Positions 1 to 8,368 of a stretch of 64,000 nt of DNA are shown piece by piece. Below the pieces are notes generated by a model that saw only the letters and a program-made list of their open reading frames with translations, was not told the origin of the DNA and made no database searches. Position 1 is the stretch's first letter. Each line of letters begins with the position of its first letter. The position numbers were made by a program, and so were the translations under genes. The stretch is from CAYMPH01 sp964392365 (GTDB lineage: Bacteria > Spirochaetota > UBA4802 > UBA5550): assembly GCA_964392365.1 (NCBI GenBank), contig CAYMPH010000002.1:248001-312000 (forward strand), in the 5' to 3' direction.

Positions 1-861
1 TGACTGTTTTACAAGCATCCTGCCGAGAGCAACCCGCATTTCATGAACAGTCTTGCCGAAAATAATACTGTCCGGTTTTGAGAAATAAATATATTCAAAT
101 ATGCATAAGGATTTTTTCTTTTTTTCGAATGGGAAGAAAGATGTAATTCCATGCTCTGATATTTCAAGAAGTTCACCCGGTTCAACTTCGCGAAGATACT
201 CCGCGTTTATAATATCAAAAGAACAGGTTTCAGAAGCAATTACAGGACAGCCTTCAAGATCGCCGAGAACCAGCGGCCTGAATCCGTATGGATCGCGGAC
301 TGCAAATATTTTATTTCTATTCATCACAAGCAGGGAGTATGCTCCCTTAACCTGTCTCAGGGCAACTACCAGGGCTGATTTAAAATCGCTTTCGCCGGAT
401 TTAGCCATCAGATGAACGATTACTTCAGAATCGATTGTTGTCTGAAAAATGTGTCCCTGTTTTTCAAGATTATATCTTATTTCAGCAGCATTTGTTAAGT
501 TGCCGTTATGTGCTATGACTATCGGGCCGAGTATGGAATCAGCCCTTAAAGGCTGTGCATTTCTTAAAAAGGATGAGCCTGTGGTTGAGTATCTGTTATG
601 GCCGATTGCAATATGACCCAGGAGATTATCAATATGTTCCTTTGTGAAAACATCAATAACTTTGCCCATGCCTGCGTATCTGTAAATATGAAAACCATCG
701 GATGAAGCCATGCCTGCAGATTCCTGGCCTCTGTGCTGAAGGGAATATAAACCGAGATATGTCAGATTTGCAGCTTTTTCGTTTCCGTATATGCCGAAAA
801 TGCCGCATTCTTCTCTCGGTTTATAGTGTGTTAAATTTGAAGAATTATTTTTATTTTTCAT
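1..861 (-). CDS. purF: Amidophosphoribosyltransferase, N-terminal part (cut by window edge)
   Basis: This enzyme makes phosphoribosylamine from PRPP and glutamine, the first step of purine synthesis in the cytoplasm. Translating the minus strand from the ATG at 859-861 gives about 287 residues without a stop before the left edge. Residues C19-G-I-F-G-I-Y-G form the N-terminal nucleophile glutaminase motif after a short leader that is normally removed. SLQHRGQESAG, GHNRYSTTG and AHNGNLTNA follow, then AVRDPYGFRPLVLG and CIFEYIYFSKPDS, all typical of PurF. The phosphoribosyltransferase domain lies beyond the window. The next gene upstream on the same strand is gpmI, 61 bases away. Confidence 0.95.
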   Translation of the reverse strand, partial: MKNKNNSSNLTHYKPREECGIFGIYGNEKAANLTYLGLYSLQHRGQESAGMASSDGFHIYRYAGMGKVIDVFTKEHIDNLLGHIAIGHNRYSTTGSSFLRNAQPLRADSILGPIVIAHNGNLTNAAEIRYNLEKQGHIFQTTIDSEVIVHLMAKSGESDFKSALVVALRQVKGAYSLLVMNRNKIFAVRDPYGFRPLVLGDLEGCPVIASETCSFDIINAEYLREVEPGELLEISEHGITSFFPFEKKKKSLCIFEYIYFSKPDSIIFGKTVHEMRVALGRMLVKQS

Positions 862-922
862 ATTTTTAACAGAAAATGTAAGTGACCAATGTAATTAATC
901 GATTATCTCTGTCTACTGTTTT

Positions 923-2569
923 TCAATTAAATTTAATCAATGGCGGCATATAATCTTCAGGCGGATTATATCCGAGAAAAAGCAGAATTGTAGATGCAAT
1001 ATTCGCAAGTCCTGGATCTTTAACATCAGAAAGGCTGTATTCATTATGAAAATTATGATTATAAAAAATTACAGGGACAGGATTCAGCGTGTGTGAAGTC
1101 TTTGGTTTCTTTATTCCTGTGGCAGTGTCAATCTGGGGCAGACCGGTTTTTTTATCGATTTCGAACATTTCTTCGAGGTTGCCGTGATCCGCTGTTATAA
1201 TAGTTACTGCGCCTGCTTTATCAAGATGGTTGATAAGTCTTCCTATTGATAGATCAAGAGCTTCTGCTGCAATTATCGCAGCTTCAAGATCTCCTGTGTG
1301 TCCAACCATATCCCCATTCGGATAATTCATTCTTATGAAATCGTATTTTCCGCCATCTATAATTTCTATAACTTTATCTGTGATTTCAGCTGCTTTCATC
1401 CACGGGCGCTGGTTGAATTCAACTTTATCAGATGGAACTTCAAAATAATCCTCTGTTTTTTCGTCAAACTTTCCGCTTCTGTTTCCGTTCCAGAAATATG
1501 TTACATGACCGAATTTCTGCGTCTCTGAAATTGCAAACTGCGTAACTCCGCTTTTAGCTAAATACTCGCTTATTGTATTGTCAATAGCAGGAGGAACAAC
1601 GAGATATTTCTTTGGAACCATAAGGTCTCCGTCGTACTGCATCATACCTGCGAAATAAACATCCGGCTTTTTTACTCTATCAAATTTATTGAAATTTATT
1701 TCTTCAAATGCATGGGTTATTTCAATTGCCCGGTCGCCTCTGAAGTTGAAAAACAGAACTGAATCCCCGTCATTTATTTTTCCAACAGGACCATTGCTGT
1801 CAACAATAGTAAATGACTGCATATACTGGTCAATAATTGCAGGATCTTCTTTTCTATATGTCTCTATTGCTTCAGTAGCAGATTTAAACGGCCTTGCAGT
1901 TCCCAGGACATGCGCATCCCATCCGCGTTTAACAATTGTCCAGTCAGCCTGGTACCTGTCCATGGTTGTAATCATGCGGCCGCCGCCGGATGCGATTAAA
2001 TAATCAAAACCTTTTTCTCTGAAACCGGATAAAAATTTCTCGAGCTGCTCTACGTATATAAGTGCTGATGTTTGAGGAACGTCCCTGCCGTCTAATAGAA
2101 TATGAATCCGTACTTTTTTTATACCCTCAAGCGCGGATTGTTCAATGAGTCTTAATAAGTGATCAATATGAGAATGTACATTGCCGTCCGATAATAGGCC
2201 AATGAAATGAAGAACTGATCCCTCAAGAGGTTTTTTAATAAGCTCTTTCCACGTACCGGAAAAAATAGTTTTATTTTCAATTGCTGATGAGACAAGTTTT
2301 GCACCCTGCTCAAATATTCTTCCGGCTCCAAGAGCGTTGTGGCCTACTTCAGAATTTCCCATGTCTTCATCGCTTGGAAGGCCTACTGCAATGCCGTGAG
2401 CTTTTATCTGTGTGTGAAGAGATTCATTCATTAGTCTGTTAAGATTGGGAGTCCGGGCGCTGAAGAATGCATCACCTTCATCGTGTTTGCCGATTCCAAC
2501 TCCATCCATTATAATTAGAACAACAGGGCCTTTCCGTTGAAATTCCGTATTTTTTTCAAGAATATGCAT
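923..2569 (-). CDS. gpmI: 2,3-bisphosphoglycerate-independent phosphoglycerate mutase
   Basis: It interconverts 3- and 2-phosphoglycerate in glycolysis through a phosphoserine intermediate and two manganese ions. At 548 residues it is slightly longer than the usual 510-515. The first metal ligand lies in IIMDGVGIG (D22). The catalytic serine is S73 in MGNSEVGHNALGAGRI. DGRDVPQTS, TMDRYQADW, ITADHGNLEEM and KTSHTLNPVPV follow in the order of the alkaline-phosphatase-like fold. The ATG at 2567-2569 gives a normal N-terminus with about 14 extra residues. It is transcribed toward purF and probably has its own promoter in the gap above 2569. Confidence 0.96.
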   Translation of the reverse strand: MHILEKNTEFQRKGPVVLIIMDGVGIGKHDEGDAFFSARTPNLNRLMNESLHTQIKAHGIAVGLPSDEDMGNSEVGHNALGAGRIFEQGAKLVSSAIENKTIFSGTWKELIKKPLEGSVLHFIGLLSDGNVHSHIDHLLRLIEQSALEGIKKVRIHILLDGRDVPQTSALIYVEQLEKFLSGFREKGFDYLIASGGGRMITTMDRYQADWTIVKRGWDAHVLGTARPFKSATEAIETYRKEDPAIIDQYMQSFTIVDSNGPVGKINDGDSVLFFNFRGDRAIEITHAFEEINFNKFDRVKKPDVYFAGMMQYDGDLMVPKKYLVVPPAIDNTISEYLAKSGVTQFAISETQKFGHVTYFWNGNRSGKFDEKTEDYFEVPSDKVEFNQRPWMKAAEITDKVIEIIDGGKYDFIRMNYPNGDMVGHTGDLEAAIIAAEALDLSIGRLINHLDKAGAVTIITADHGNLEEMFEIDKKTGLPQIDTATGIKKPKTSHTLNPVPVIFYNHNFHNEYSLSDVKDPGLANIASTILLFLGYNPPEDYMPPLIKFN

Positions 2570-2625
2570 TCTGCTACTCCTTCTGATTTAAATTGACAGG
2601 GAAATATTCTAATGAGTTCATATAT

Positions 2626-2657
2626 CTCTCCTCATTTATGGGGGAGCCGGTAGGGGA
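2626..2657. repeat. Degenerate C-run/G-run hairpin repeat
   Basis: In the gap between gpmI and the STAS gene lies CTCTCCTC, six bases, then GGGGGAG followed by a G-rich tail (CCGGTAGGGGATTTT). The word pattern matches better-preserved copies near 11.86-11.97 kb and 24.63 kb. This copy is degraded. It could form a weak hairpin between the two genes. Confidence 0.4.
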
Positions 2658-2751
2658 TTTTAAATTGATAATTCTGTATTATATTACTGCTCGCCTTCAC
2701 CCTGTTTATACATTAAGAAACTGGAATAAATCTTTTAAAATATTCCAGACA

Positions 2752-3051
2752 TTAGCCGAGTAAGTATGCTTCAAGGCCTGCAATTTCAATCATTCTGATA
2801 ACAGCTTCATTCGGATTGATAAGATAAAGGTTTCTGTTTTTATCTGTCAGTTTCTTTTTGGATCTGATCAGAATGGCGATAAAAAGCGAATCAATTCTTG
2901 AAACGGATATCAGATCTATTACTGCATCCTTTGTTTCATTTTTAATAAATTCATTCAGCTCTGTTTCGAATACTGAAGGACTTCCGGAAATAATGTTGTC
3001 GTCCAGCATAAAGCTTCTTTCGTTATTTGTTTCAGTAAATGGTACCGGCAT
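2752..3051 (-). CDS. STAS-domain anti-sigma factor antagonist
   Basis: This 99-residue protein is a single STAS domain of the SpoIIAA/RsbV type, which bind an RsbW-type kinase and are switched off by phosphorylation. The hydrophobic strand and the D-S pair at the expected phosphoserine site lie in VIDLISVSRIDSLFIAILI, where the usual D-S-S-G continues as D-S-L-F. The C-terminal helix (IRMIEIAGLEAYLLG) is typical of the family. Its start codon overlaps the stop of the upstream membrane-protein gene by one base, and the RsbW-like kinase gene lies two genes upstream on the same strand. The three probably form one signalling operon. Confidence 0.82.
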   Translation of the reverse strand: MPVPFTETNNERSFMLDDNIISGSPSVFETELNEFIKNETKDAVIDLISVSRIDSLFIAILIRSKKKLTDKNRNLYLINPNEAVIRMIEIAGLEAYLLG

Positions 3052-3794
3052 TATTTTTTTTCCTTTATCGATAGATTATTCAGATTTTCTATAATTGATT
3101 TAATTTTTTCAGATGTTTCAGGGGATATAATGACGTTTTTATTTGAGGATGAATCAAGCATATCTTTTGTAAGATTATTCTGGAAATCGGCCCAGTCGTT
3201 TTGAATTTTGCCGGTAATGTCAATGATCATGCTTTTTGGCAGGGAAGCGCGTTTATTATAGTATAATATTTTTTTTATAAGAGATACTGCTTTAGGGCGG
3301 AGCAATCCGAGAATCCAGATTGCAAGCAGGGGAGTAAAAAGTATTAAATTAGATTTTAGCAGACCAGGCAGAATATCTGAATATCCTCTTCCGAAGCTCA
3401 TTTCCCATAAAACCCAGACTGAATCTGCAGTAAACAGGGATAGGAAAAATGCGGGTATTCCACGTGGAACCCCTATGGATGCAAATCCTGATGAAAGGAA
3501 TATCACTGCAATAAAAAGCAGAAGAGTCGGCAATCCGATTATGTCGATGAAAACGCCTATTTTTTTTAGAAAAAGAGTAATTGAATTGAAAGTCTTTTTA
3601 GTATCATCAATAAAATTTTTCATTTCATCGATTGAATTTTTAACAGAATCAACTGCAGAAGAAATACCGGCATATGCTGAATTTGATTTCTCGGCATGAG
3701 GAACTGCACCGGCAAGAAGAATTATCGATGCTGCCAGGGACATTGCATATCTGAATGTTTTTCTTTTTGATATCAAGTAATTTCCTCTAATCAA
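3051..3794 (-). CDS. Multi-pass membrane protein of unknown function
   Basis: I do not recognise this 247-residue protein. Residues about 14-33 form a signal peptide or first membrane helix. An amphipathic, coiled-coil-like stretch follows (about 45-75), then three hydrophobic segments near 78-102, 108-128 and 148-168. The C-terminal tail (170-247) is charged and probably cytoplasmic. It sits between an RsbW-like kinase gene 24 bases upstream and a STAS gene that overlaps its stop. A role in delivering an envelope signal to the partner switch is possible, but this rests only on position. Confidence 0.6.
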   Translation of the reverse strand: MIRGNYLISKRKTFRYAMSLAASIILLAGAVPHAEKSNSAYAGISSAVDSVKNSIDEMKNFIDDTKKTFNSITLFLKKIGVFIDIIGLPTLLLFIAVIFLSSGFASIGVPRGIPAFFLSLFTADSVWVLWEMSFGRGYSDILPGLLKSNLILFTPLLAIWILGLLRPKAVSLIKKILYYNKRASLPKSMIIDITGKIQNDWADFQNNLTKDMLDSSSNKNVIISPETSEKIKSIIENLNNLSIKEKK

Positions 3795-3818
3795 TATTTC
3801 TGAATATTTCCTGTTCTA

Positions 3819-4247
3819 TTATTTCGGAGTAAACTCTTTTTTAATTTTCATTTTCAGCTCATTGCCTGCGCTGTTCCATTTGAGATCGCAAAATTTATTC
3901 ATAATGAAAATCCCTCGTCCCCGAGTTTTTAATAAATTATTTTTATCCAGCTCATAATTTACCGAATTGGTGTCAAATCCTTTGCCTGAATCTGTTATTG
4001 TTATTGTAATTTCATCATTTATTCTGGAAACATCGATATAAACAAGTTTTTGTTTATCCCAGTTATTTCCGTGCTCCATTGCGTTGCTTACTGCTTCATC
4101 AATAGCTAAAAAAATTTCCTGAACAGGGAATTCATTTTCGCATTTTGAATCATATATCAGTCTGCATATTTCGTCTGCAATCAGTTCAATATTTTTTTTC
4201 TCTGACTGATATGATTTTTTTATTAGAGTTACCGGATTTAGATTCAT
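3819..4247 (-). CDS. RsbW-like anti-sigma factor / serine kinase
   Basis: This 142-residue protein is a stand-alone GHKL ATPase domain like RsbW and SpoIIAB, which either bind a sigma factor or phosphorylate a STAS partner. The N box is AIDEAVSNAMEHGNN, the G1 box is DSGKGFD and the G2 box is RGRGIFIMN. The ATG (4245-4247) lies only 16 bases below the 3' end of a tRNA-Pro on the same strand. An A-run instead of a clear Shine-Dalgarno precedes it, so the message may be released from the tRNA precursor. A membrane protein and a STAS protein follow downstream. Confidence 0.85.
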   Translation of the reverse strand: MNLNPVTLIKKSYQSEKKNIELIADEICRLIYDSKCENEFPVQEIFLAIDEAVSNAMEHGNNWDKQKLVYIDVSRINDEITITITDSGKGFDTNSVNYELDKNNLLKTRGRGIFIMNKFCDLKWNSAGNELKMKIKKEFTPK

Positions 4248-4263
4248 TGGTTTTTTTTTAATT

Positions 4264-4338
4264 TCGGGATGGGGAGATTCGAACTCCCGACTTCTTCGTC
4301 CCGAACGAAGCGCGCTGACCGGGCTGCGCTACATCCCG
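4264..4338 (-). tRNA. tRNA-Pro (anticodon CGG)
   Basis: On the minus strand the 7-base acceptor arms CGGGATG and CATCCCG pair, with discriminator A. The anticodon arm is CTTCG / loop TTCGGGA / CGAAG, putting CGG at positions 34-36. The T arm is GGGAG / TTCGAAT / CTCCC. The length is 75 nucleotides and no 3' CCA is encoded. It reads the proline codon CCG. Confidence 0.95.
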
Positions 4339-4688
4339 AATTTTTTTTCTTGAATTTAATTGTCATATATTCATATCATTATTTAAGTTTCAATAATAAT
4401 TTTTTCAATAAAAAAAATTGCTATAATAGAGTATCAAGAAATTTTAAAAAGTTCTTGCTTTATAAAGCAATTTTCAATATTTGTTTTTGTAATATATCTG
4501 ACAATAATATATTATATATCAATTTAATAATCAGTTTATTTTTTTGTTTATTAAAATTAATGATAATTTATTTTTTTAAATCAATATAGCAGAAACGTAC
4601 ATGTTTTTAAAGCAGGTTTTCTAATAAATCATCGCTTTTTTGAATTTTATAAATGTTGAATAATTTTTAAATATGTCTATTGAGGTGA
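4339..4688. other. AT-rich intergenic region without a gene
   Basis: These 350 bases separate the minus-strand tRNA-Pro group from the plus-strand STAS-plsB pair. They are extremely AT-rich with long A and T runs. I see no credible ORF, RNA fold or perfect repeat. They presumably hold the divergent promoters, but no clear -35/-10 pair stands out. Confidence 0.6.
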
Positions 4689-5021
4689 ATGATGAGCGTT
4701 CCTTATCGAATAGTTAATAATAATCTGATCTTTGATATTCCTGAGGGTGATGGAACTCTTGTCGGTTTTGAGCTTGATGATTTTATAAATGATATTATGG
4801 AATTATATTCTGAAAATATAAAAGTGGTAGGTCTGAATCTATCTAAAAAAAACTATCTGAACAGTACCGGACTCGGTGAGCTTATAAAGGTTAAAGATAC
4901 ACTTCTTGACGAGGAGATTAAGCTCGTTTTAATTGCAGTCGGAGCAAGAATAAAATCTCTGCTCGATATGGTCGGTGTTGAAGAATTTTTTAATATTTTC
5001 GACAGGGAAGAAGACCTGTAA
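4689..5021 (+). CDS. STAS-domain anti-sigma factor antagonist
   Basis: This 110-residue protein is a single STAS domain. VVGLNLSKKNYLNSTGLGELIK holds the family's phosphorylation-loop pattern (N-S-T-G, serine first), and the C-terminal helix is SLLDMVGVEEFFNIF. The start is one of two adjacent ATG codons, with GAGGTG just upstream. It ends 19 bases before plsB, so the two are very probably co-transcribed. Linking a regulatory STAS protein to phospholipid synthesis is unusual. It may act on the RsbW-like kinase encoded divergently at 3.8-4.2 kb, which is inference from position. Confidence 0.85.
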   Translation: MMSVPYRIVNNNLIFDIPEGDGTLVGFELDDFINDIMELYSENIKVVGLNLSKKNYLNSTGLGELIKVKDTLLDEEIKLVLIAVGARIKSLLDMVGVEEFFNIFDREEDL

Positions 5022-5040
5022 TCTTTACGGTTGCGTTTAA

Positions 5041-7626
5041 ATGAAAGAACTGAGAAAATCCTATTATATTTCCAAAGGACTTGTCAGCCGGAGAAGCAAT
5101 GTCTTTCTGGTTACTCTTGTGAAGATATTATTTCACGGTGTTGATTTTGATCCTGAAAGCCTTGCAGTGCTTAAGTCGAACTATGCTGATAAAAAAGCTG
5201 TTTTTGTTTCATTTCAGAGTTCCAATACATCAATGCTTATACTTATCAATCTGCTTAGAAGGCATGGATTTAAAGTTCCGGATCTGGCAATGGATTTTAC
5301 ACCGAATCTTATACAGATTTTTTCGAATTCCTATAGAAAGATAAACAGATATTTTTACGAAATTTTTTCCAAAGAACAGTTGAAAACCATTCATACCGGC
5401 GAATATATGAAACAGCTGATTGTCGGTAATAAAACTATTGTCCTGTCGCTTTTATCCAGAAAATCATTTTTAAGAAGATTTGTCGATATAAAGGCGGACG
5501 CTCTCCAGCATCTTGTTGATATTCAGAAACAGACAGCTGATCCTATTTTTATACTGCCTCAGATAACATACTGGAACAGAAATCCTGACAGAACAAATAT
5601 GCTTATGACTTTGAAAGCAACAGGCGACAGGGGATTATTCTCCGCGCTTTTTACAATGTTTAAAAGTGTGACCCCTGCATTTGTCCGTCTTACAGCTCCG
5701 ATTAATCTTAAAGAAGAAATATCTTTATATGAATCAGATGATTCTGCACAGATAGCCAGGAAGCTCAGAAACAAGCTTCTTGAAATTTATGCCAATGATA
5801 AAAAAGTTGTTCTGGGGCCTGTTATAAAATCGCAGCAGGAAATGATGGAAAAAGTTCTCTATCACAGAAATGTAATGGATACCATTAATGAAATTGTAAA
5901 AGATGAAAGAAAAAAAGATAGCAAGCTCAGGAAAAAAGCATATAAATATTTCAGGGAAATCGCCGCTGATTTTTCAATTGTATACATAAAATATTTCGAG
6001 AAAGCTTGTGCTATGCTGTTTAATAAAATTTTCGATGGAATTATTTACAAGCAGGAGGATTTTCAAAAGGTGAGGGATGCGGCAAAGAAAGCGCCGATTA
6101 TTATTACTCCCTGTCACAGAAGCCACATGGATTATCTGATCATATCGAGCTTATTCTACATACATAAAATTATTCCGCCTCACATTGTTGCCGGATCAAA
6201 TCTTACTTTCTGGCCTATGGGGACAATTTTCAGAAGAAGCGGCGCGTTTTTCATGAGAAGGTCATTCAAGGGATTGAAGCTGTATGCATCTATTTTCCGG
6301 CAGTATATAAAATCCCTTGTTAATGAGGGATACAGTATTGAAGTTTTTATTGAAGGCGGAAGAACCAGAACAGGCAAACTCGGATTTCCAAAAATGGGAA
6401 TTATGAAATATCTTCTTGATTCAGTTGATGAAGGATACTCAAAAGATTTAATGTTCCTGCCGATATCAATCAATTATGACCGTATTCTTGAGGAGAGTTC
6501 CTATCATCATGAAATAAAAGGTAAATCAAAAAAAAGTGAATCAACCGGCGAATTGGTTAAAAGCGTTGGTTTCCTGAAAAGAAATTACGGGAATGTTTAT
6601 CTTGATTTTCATGAACCTTTCAGCTATCAGGAATTTAAATCGGGCCTGAAAGAAGGGGAAGATTTATTGAATAATATTGGTAATCATATTATCAGAAATA
6701 TAAATGAAATTGTTGCTGTTACGCCATTTTCGCTTGTAAGTGCAGCGCTTCTTCTTTCAATGGGAAAAGGATTTACTGTTGATTCAATCAAAGAAAAAAC
6801 AATATTTCTGCATTCATATTTAAAATTCTGCGGTGCAAATCTTCCTGAAAAACTTACAGACGAAAACAATATTGATAAAATTATAGACCAGGTAATCTCA
6901 GCTTATATTCTGGATCACATTATTTTCACATTAAAGCTTGATTCAGGCAAGGATGAAAATGCTCCAGCTGAACCTGATCTGCTTATTCTTAATGAGGATC
7001 AGAGATCGAAAATTAACTTTTATCAGAATAGTATTGTTCATTACTTCCTTGGAGTATCTTTTGTCTCACTGGGAATTCTTTATACATTACACGGTAAAAA
7101 AACTACTCTGGAAGAAATAACTTCTGTTTACTCGGAGCTGATGGTTCTTTTTTCAAAGGAATTCATTTTCTCGTACAATATGCTTAATACGGCTGAATCC
7201 GTGAGAAAAGAAATAGATTACCTGAAAGAGAAATCTGTAATTACTGAATCCGGCGGGAAGATCACTCTTCATGATGACAGGGATAAAGATCTGAAACAAT
7301 TCGTTAGAATTATACAGGATTTTATGGAATCGTATTTTATTGTATTATCAACGGTATGCTCAGTTAAAAGAACAAATATAATGAAAAAAGAACTTATAAT
7401 GGAAGTCAGAAGAAACGGAATTAAAATGTTTCATCTCGGCACTATTAAACTTCCCGAAGCATTGTCTCTTCCGAATTATAATAATGCTGTATCAATGCTT
7501 GAGGAATCCGGAATTATTGAAGAACTGAAATACGGTAAAAAAAATCAGGAATGTTCATTGAATGATATTCATAAAGCGGAAGTTCTGCTTGAAAAAATGG
7601 TTAAATACCTCGCTATTATCAGCTGA
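5041..7626 (+). CDS. plsB: Glycerol-3-phosphate 1-O-acyltransferase, PlsB type
   Basis: It acylates sn-glycerol 3-phosphate at position 1 to give lysophosphatidate at the inner membrane. At 861 residues it is slightly longer than the roughly 800-residue proteobacterial PlsB. The central acyltransferase domain carries the H-x4-D motif as H359-R-S-H-M-D364. The glycerophosphate-binding block VFIEGGRTRTGKLGF and the LPISINYD block follow. The roughly 300 residues after the acyltransferase domain resemble the PlsB C-terminal helical region. ATG 5041 starts 19 bases after the STAS gene. A shorter relative lies at 18.9-20.5 kb. Confidence 0.92.
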   Translation: MKELRKSYYISKGLVSRRSNVFLVTLVKILFHGVDFDPESLAVLKSNYADKKAVFVSFQSSNTSMLILINLLRRHGFKVPDLAMDFTPNLIQIFSNSYRKINRYFYEIFSKEQLKTIHTGEYMKQLIVGNKTIVLSLLSRKSFLRRFVDIKADALQHLVDIQKQTADPIFILPQITYWNRNPDRTNMLMTLKATGDRGLFSALFTMFKSVTPAFVRLTAPINLKEEISLYESDDSAQIARKLRNKLLEIYANDKKVVLGPVIKSQQEMMEKVLYHRNVMDTINEIVKDERKKDSKLRKKAYKYFREIAADFSIVYIKYFEKACAMLFNKIFDGIIYKQEDFQKVRDAAKKAPIIITPCHRSHMDYLIISSLFYIHKIIPPHIVAGSNLTFWPMGTIFRRSGAFFMRRSFKGLKLYASIFRQYIKSLVNEGYSIEVFIEGGRTRTGKLGFPKMGIMKYLLDSVDEGYSKDLMFLPISINYDRILEESSYHHEIKGKSKKSESTGELVKSVGFLKRNYGNVYLDFHEPFSYQEFKSGLKEGEDLLNNIGNHIIRNINEIVAVTPFSLVSAALLLSMGKGFTVDSIKEKTIFLHSYLKFCGANLPEKLTDENNIDKIIDQVISAYILDHIIFTLKLDSGKDENAPAEPDLLILNEDQRSKINFYQNSIVHYFLGVSFVSLGILYTLHGKKTTLEEITSVYSELMVLFSKEFIFSYNMLNTAESVRKEIDYLKEKSVITESGGKITLHDDRDKDLKQFVRIIQDFMESYFIVLSTVCSVKRTNIMKKELIMEVRRNGIKMFHLGTIKLPEALSLPNYNNAVSMLEESGIIEELKYGKKNQECSLNDIHKAEVLLEKMVKYLAIIS

Positions 7627-7636
7627 TCGAATAAAA

Positions 7637-8368
7637 TCAATCCTTCATAATCTCATAAATAATTATCCCGGCTGCGACAGAAGCATTAAGCGACGAAACC
7701 TCTCCTTTTAAAGGAATTTTTACAGTAATATCACATCTTTCACCTGTAAGTTTTCTCATTCCGGCACCTTCGCTGCCGATTACAACAAGTGCCGGCCTGA
7801 ATTTTTTTAATCCGGAAAGTTCGTGTGTTCCTTTATCTGAACTGCCTATCACCCATAATCCGCTGTCTTTCGCTTTTTGAATAAATGCTGAAGCATTTAT
7901 TACAGTTAAAATTTCAATATGGGCAGTAGCTCCAGCTGAAGCCTTGATAACAGTTGGATTTATACTTGAGGAGTTGTCCTTTAATGTGACAATGCCTGTG
8001 CATCCAAGAGCTTCAGCTGTGCGTATGATTGAACCGGTATTCTGCGGGTCAGTAATCTGATCGAGCAGCACCAGACATGATTTTTCTTCAAATGTTCTCT
8101 GCAGAAGAAGATCGGGATCAGAGGCTTTGCGTTCATTTCTGTATTTTAAAGCAACTCCCTGATTAGATAAGTGATCCATGTCAGAAAAAAAATCTTTTTT
8201 TACTATCCGGATGCGGATGCTTTTTTTATTAGCTTCTTTCTTTATTGAATCAATTGCCGGGCCGTGCGCTGAATCGGATATATAAAGCTCCATCCCGTTG
8301 CCGTTTTCAGAGCTTTTAATATATTCTAAAACAGGATTTCTTCCGTATATCAGGTCTTTATTTTCCAT
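7637..8368 (-). CDS. rlmB: 23S rRNA (guanosine-2'-O)-methyltransferase, RlmB/TrmH family
   Basis: This 243-residue SpoU-family enzyme uses S-adenosylmethionine to methylate a ribose 2'-OH. The N-terminal substrate-binding domain begins LIYGRNPVLEYI. The knotted catalytic domain shows motif 1 (LDQITDPQNTGSIIRTAEA), motif 2 (VVIGSEGAGMRKL) and motif 3 (IPLKGEVSSLNASVAAGI). This is the RlmB/TrmH-group-3 layout, so the target is probably G2251 of 23S rRNA. A related tRNA target cannot be excluded. The start overlaps the 3' end of cysS by 19 bases, an operon pairing common in bacteria. Confidence 0.92.
   Translation of the reverse strand: MENKDLIYGRNPVLEYIKSSENGNGMELYISDSAHGPAIDSIKKEANKKSIRIRIVKKDFFSDMDHLSNQGVALKYRNERKASDPDLLLQRTFEEKSCLVLLDQITDPQNTGSIIRTAEALGCTGIVTLKDNSSSINPTVIKASAGATAHIEILTVINASAFIQKAKDSGLWVIGSSDKGTHELSGLKKFRPALVVIGSEGAGMRKLTGERCDITVKIPLKGEVSSLNASVAAGIIIYEIMKD

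Noticed and set aside
4269..4589. Plus-strand ORF starting MGRFELPTSSSRTKRADRAA
   Set aside because: It is the antisense reading of tRNA-Pro followed by AT-rich spacer, a well-known artefact.
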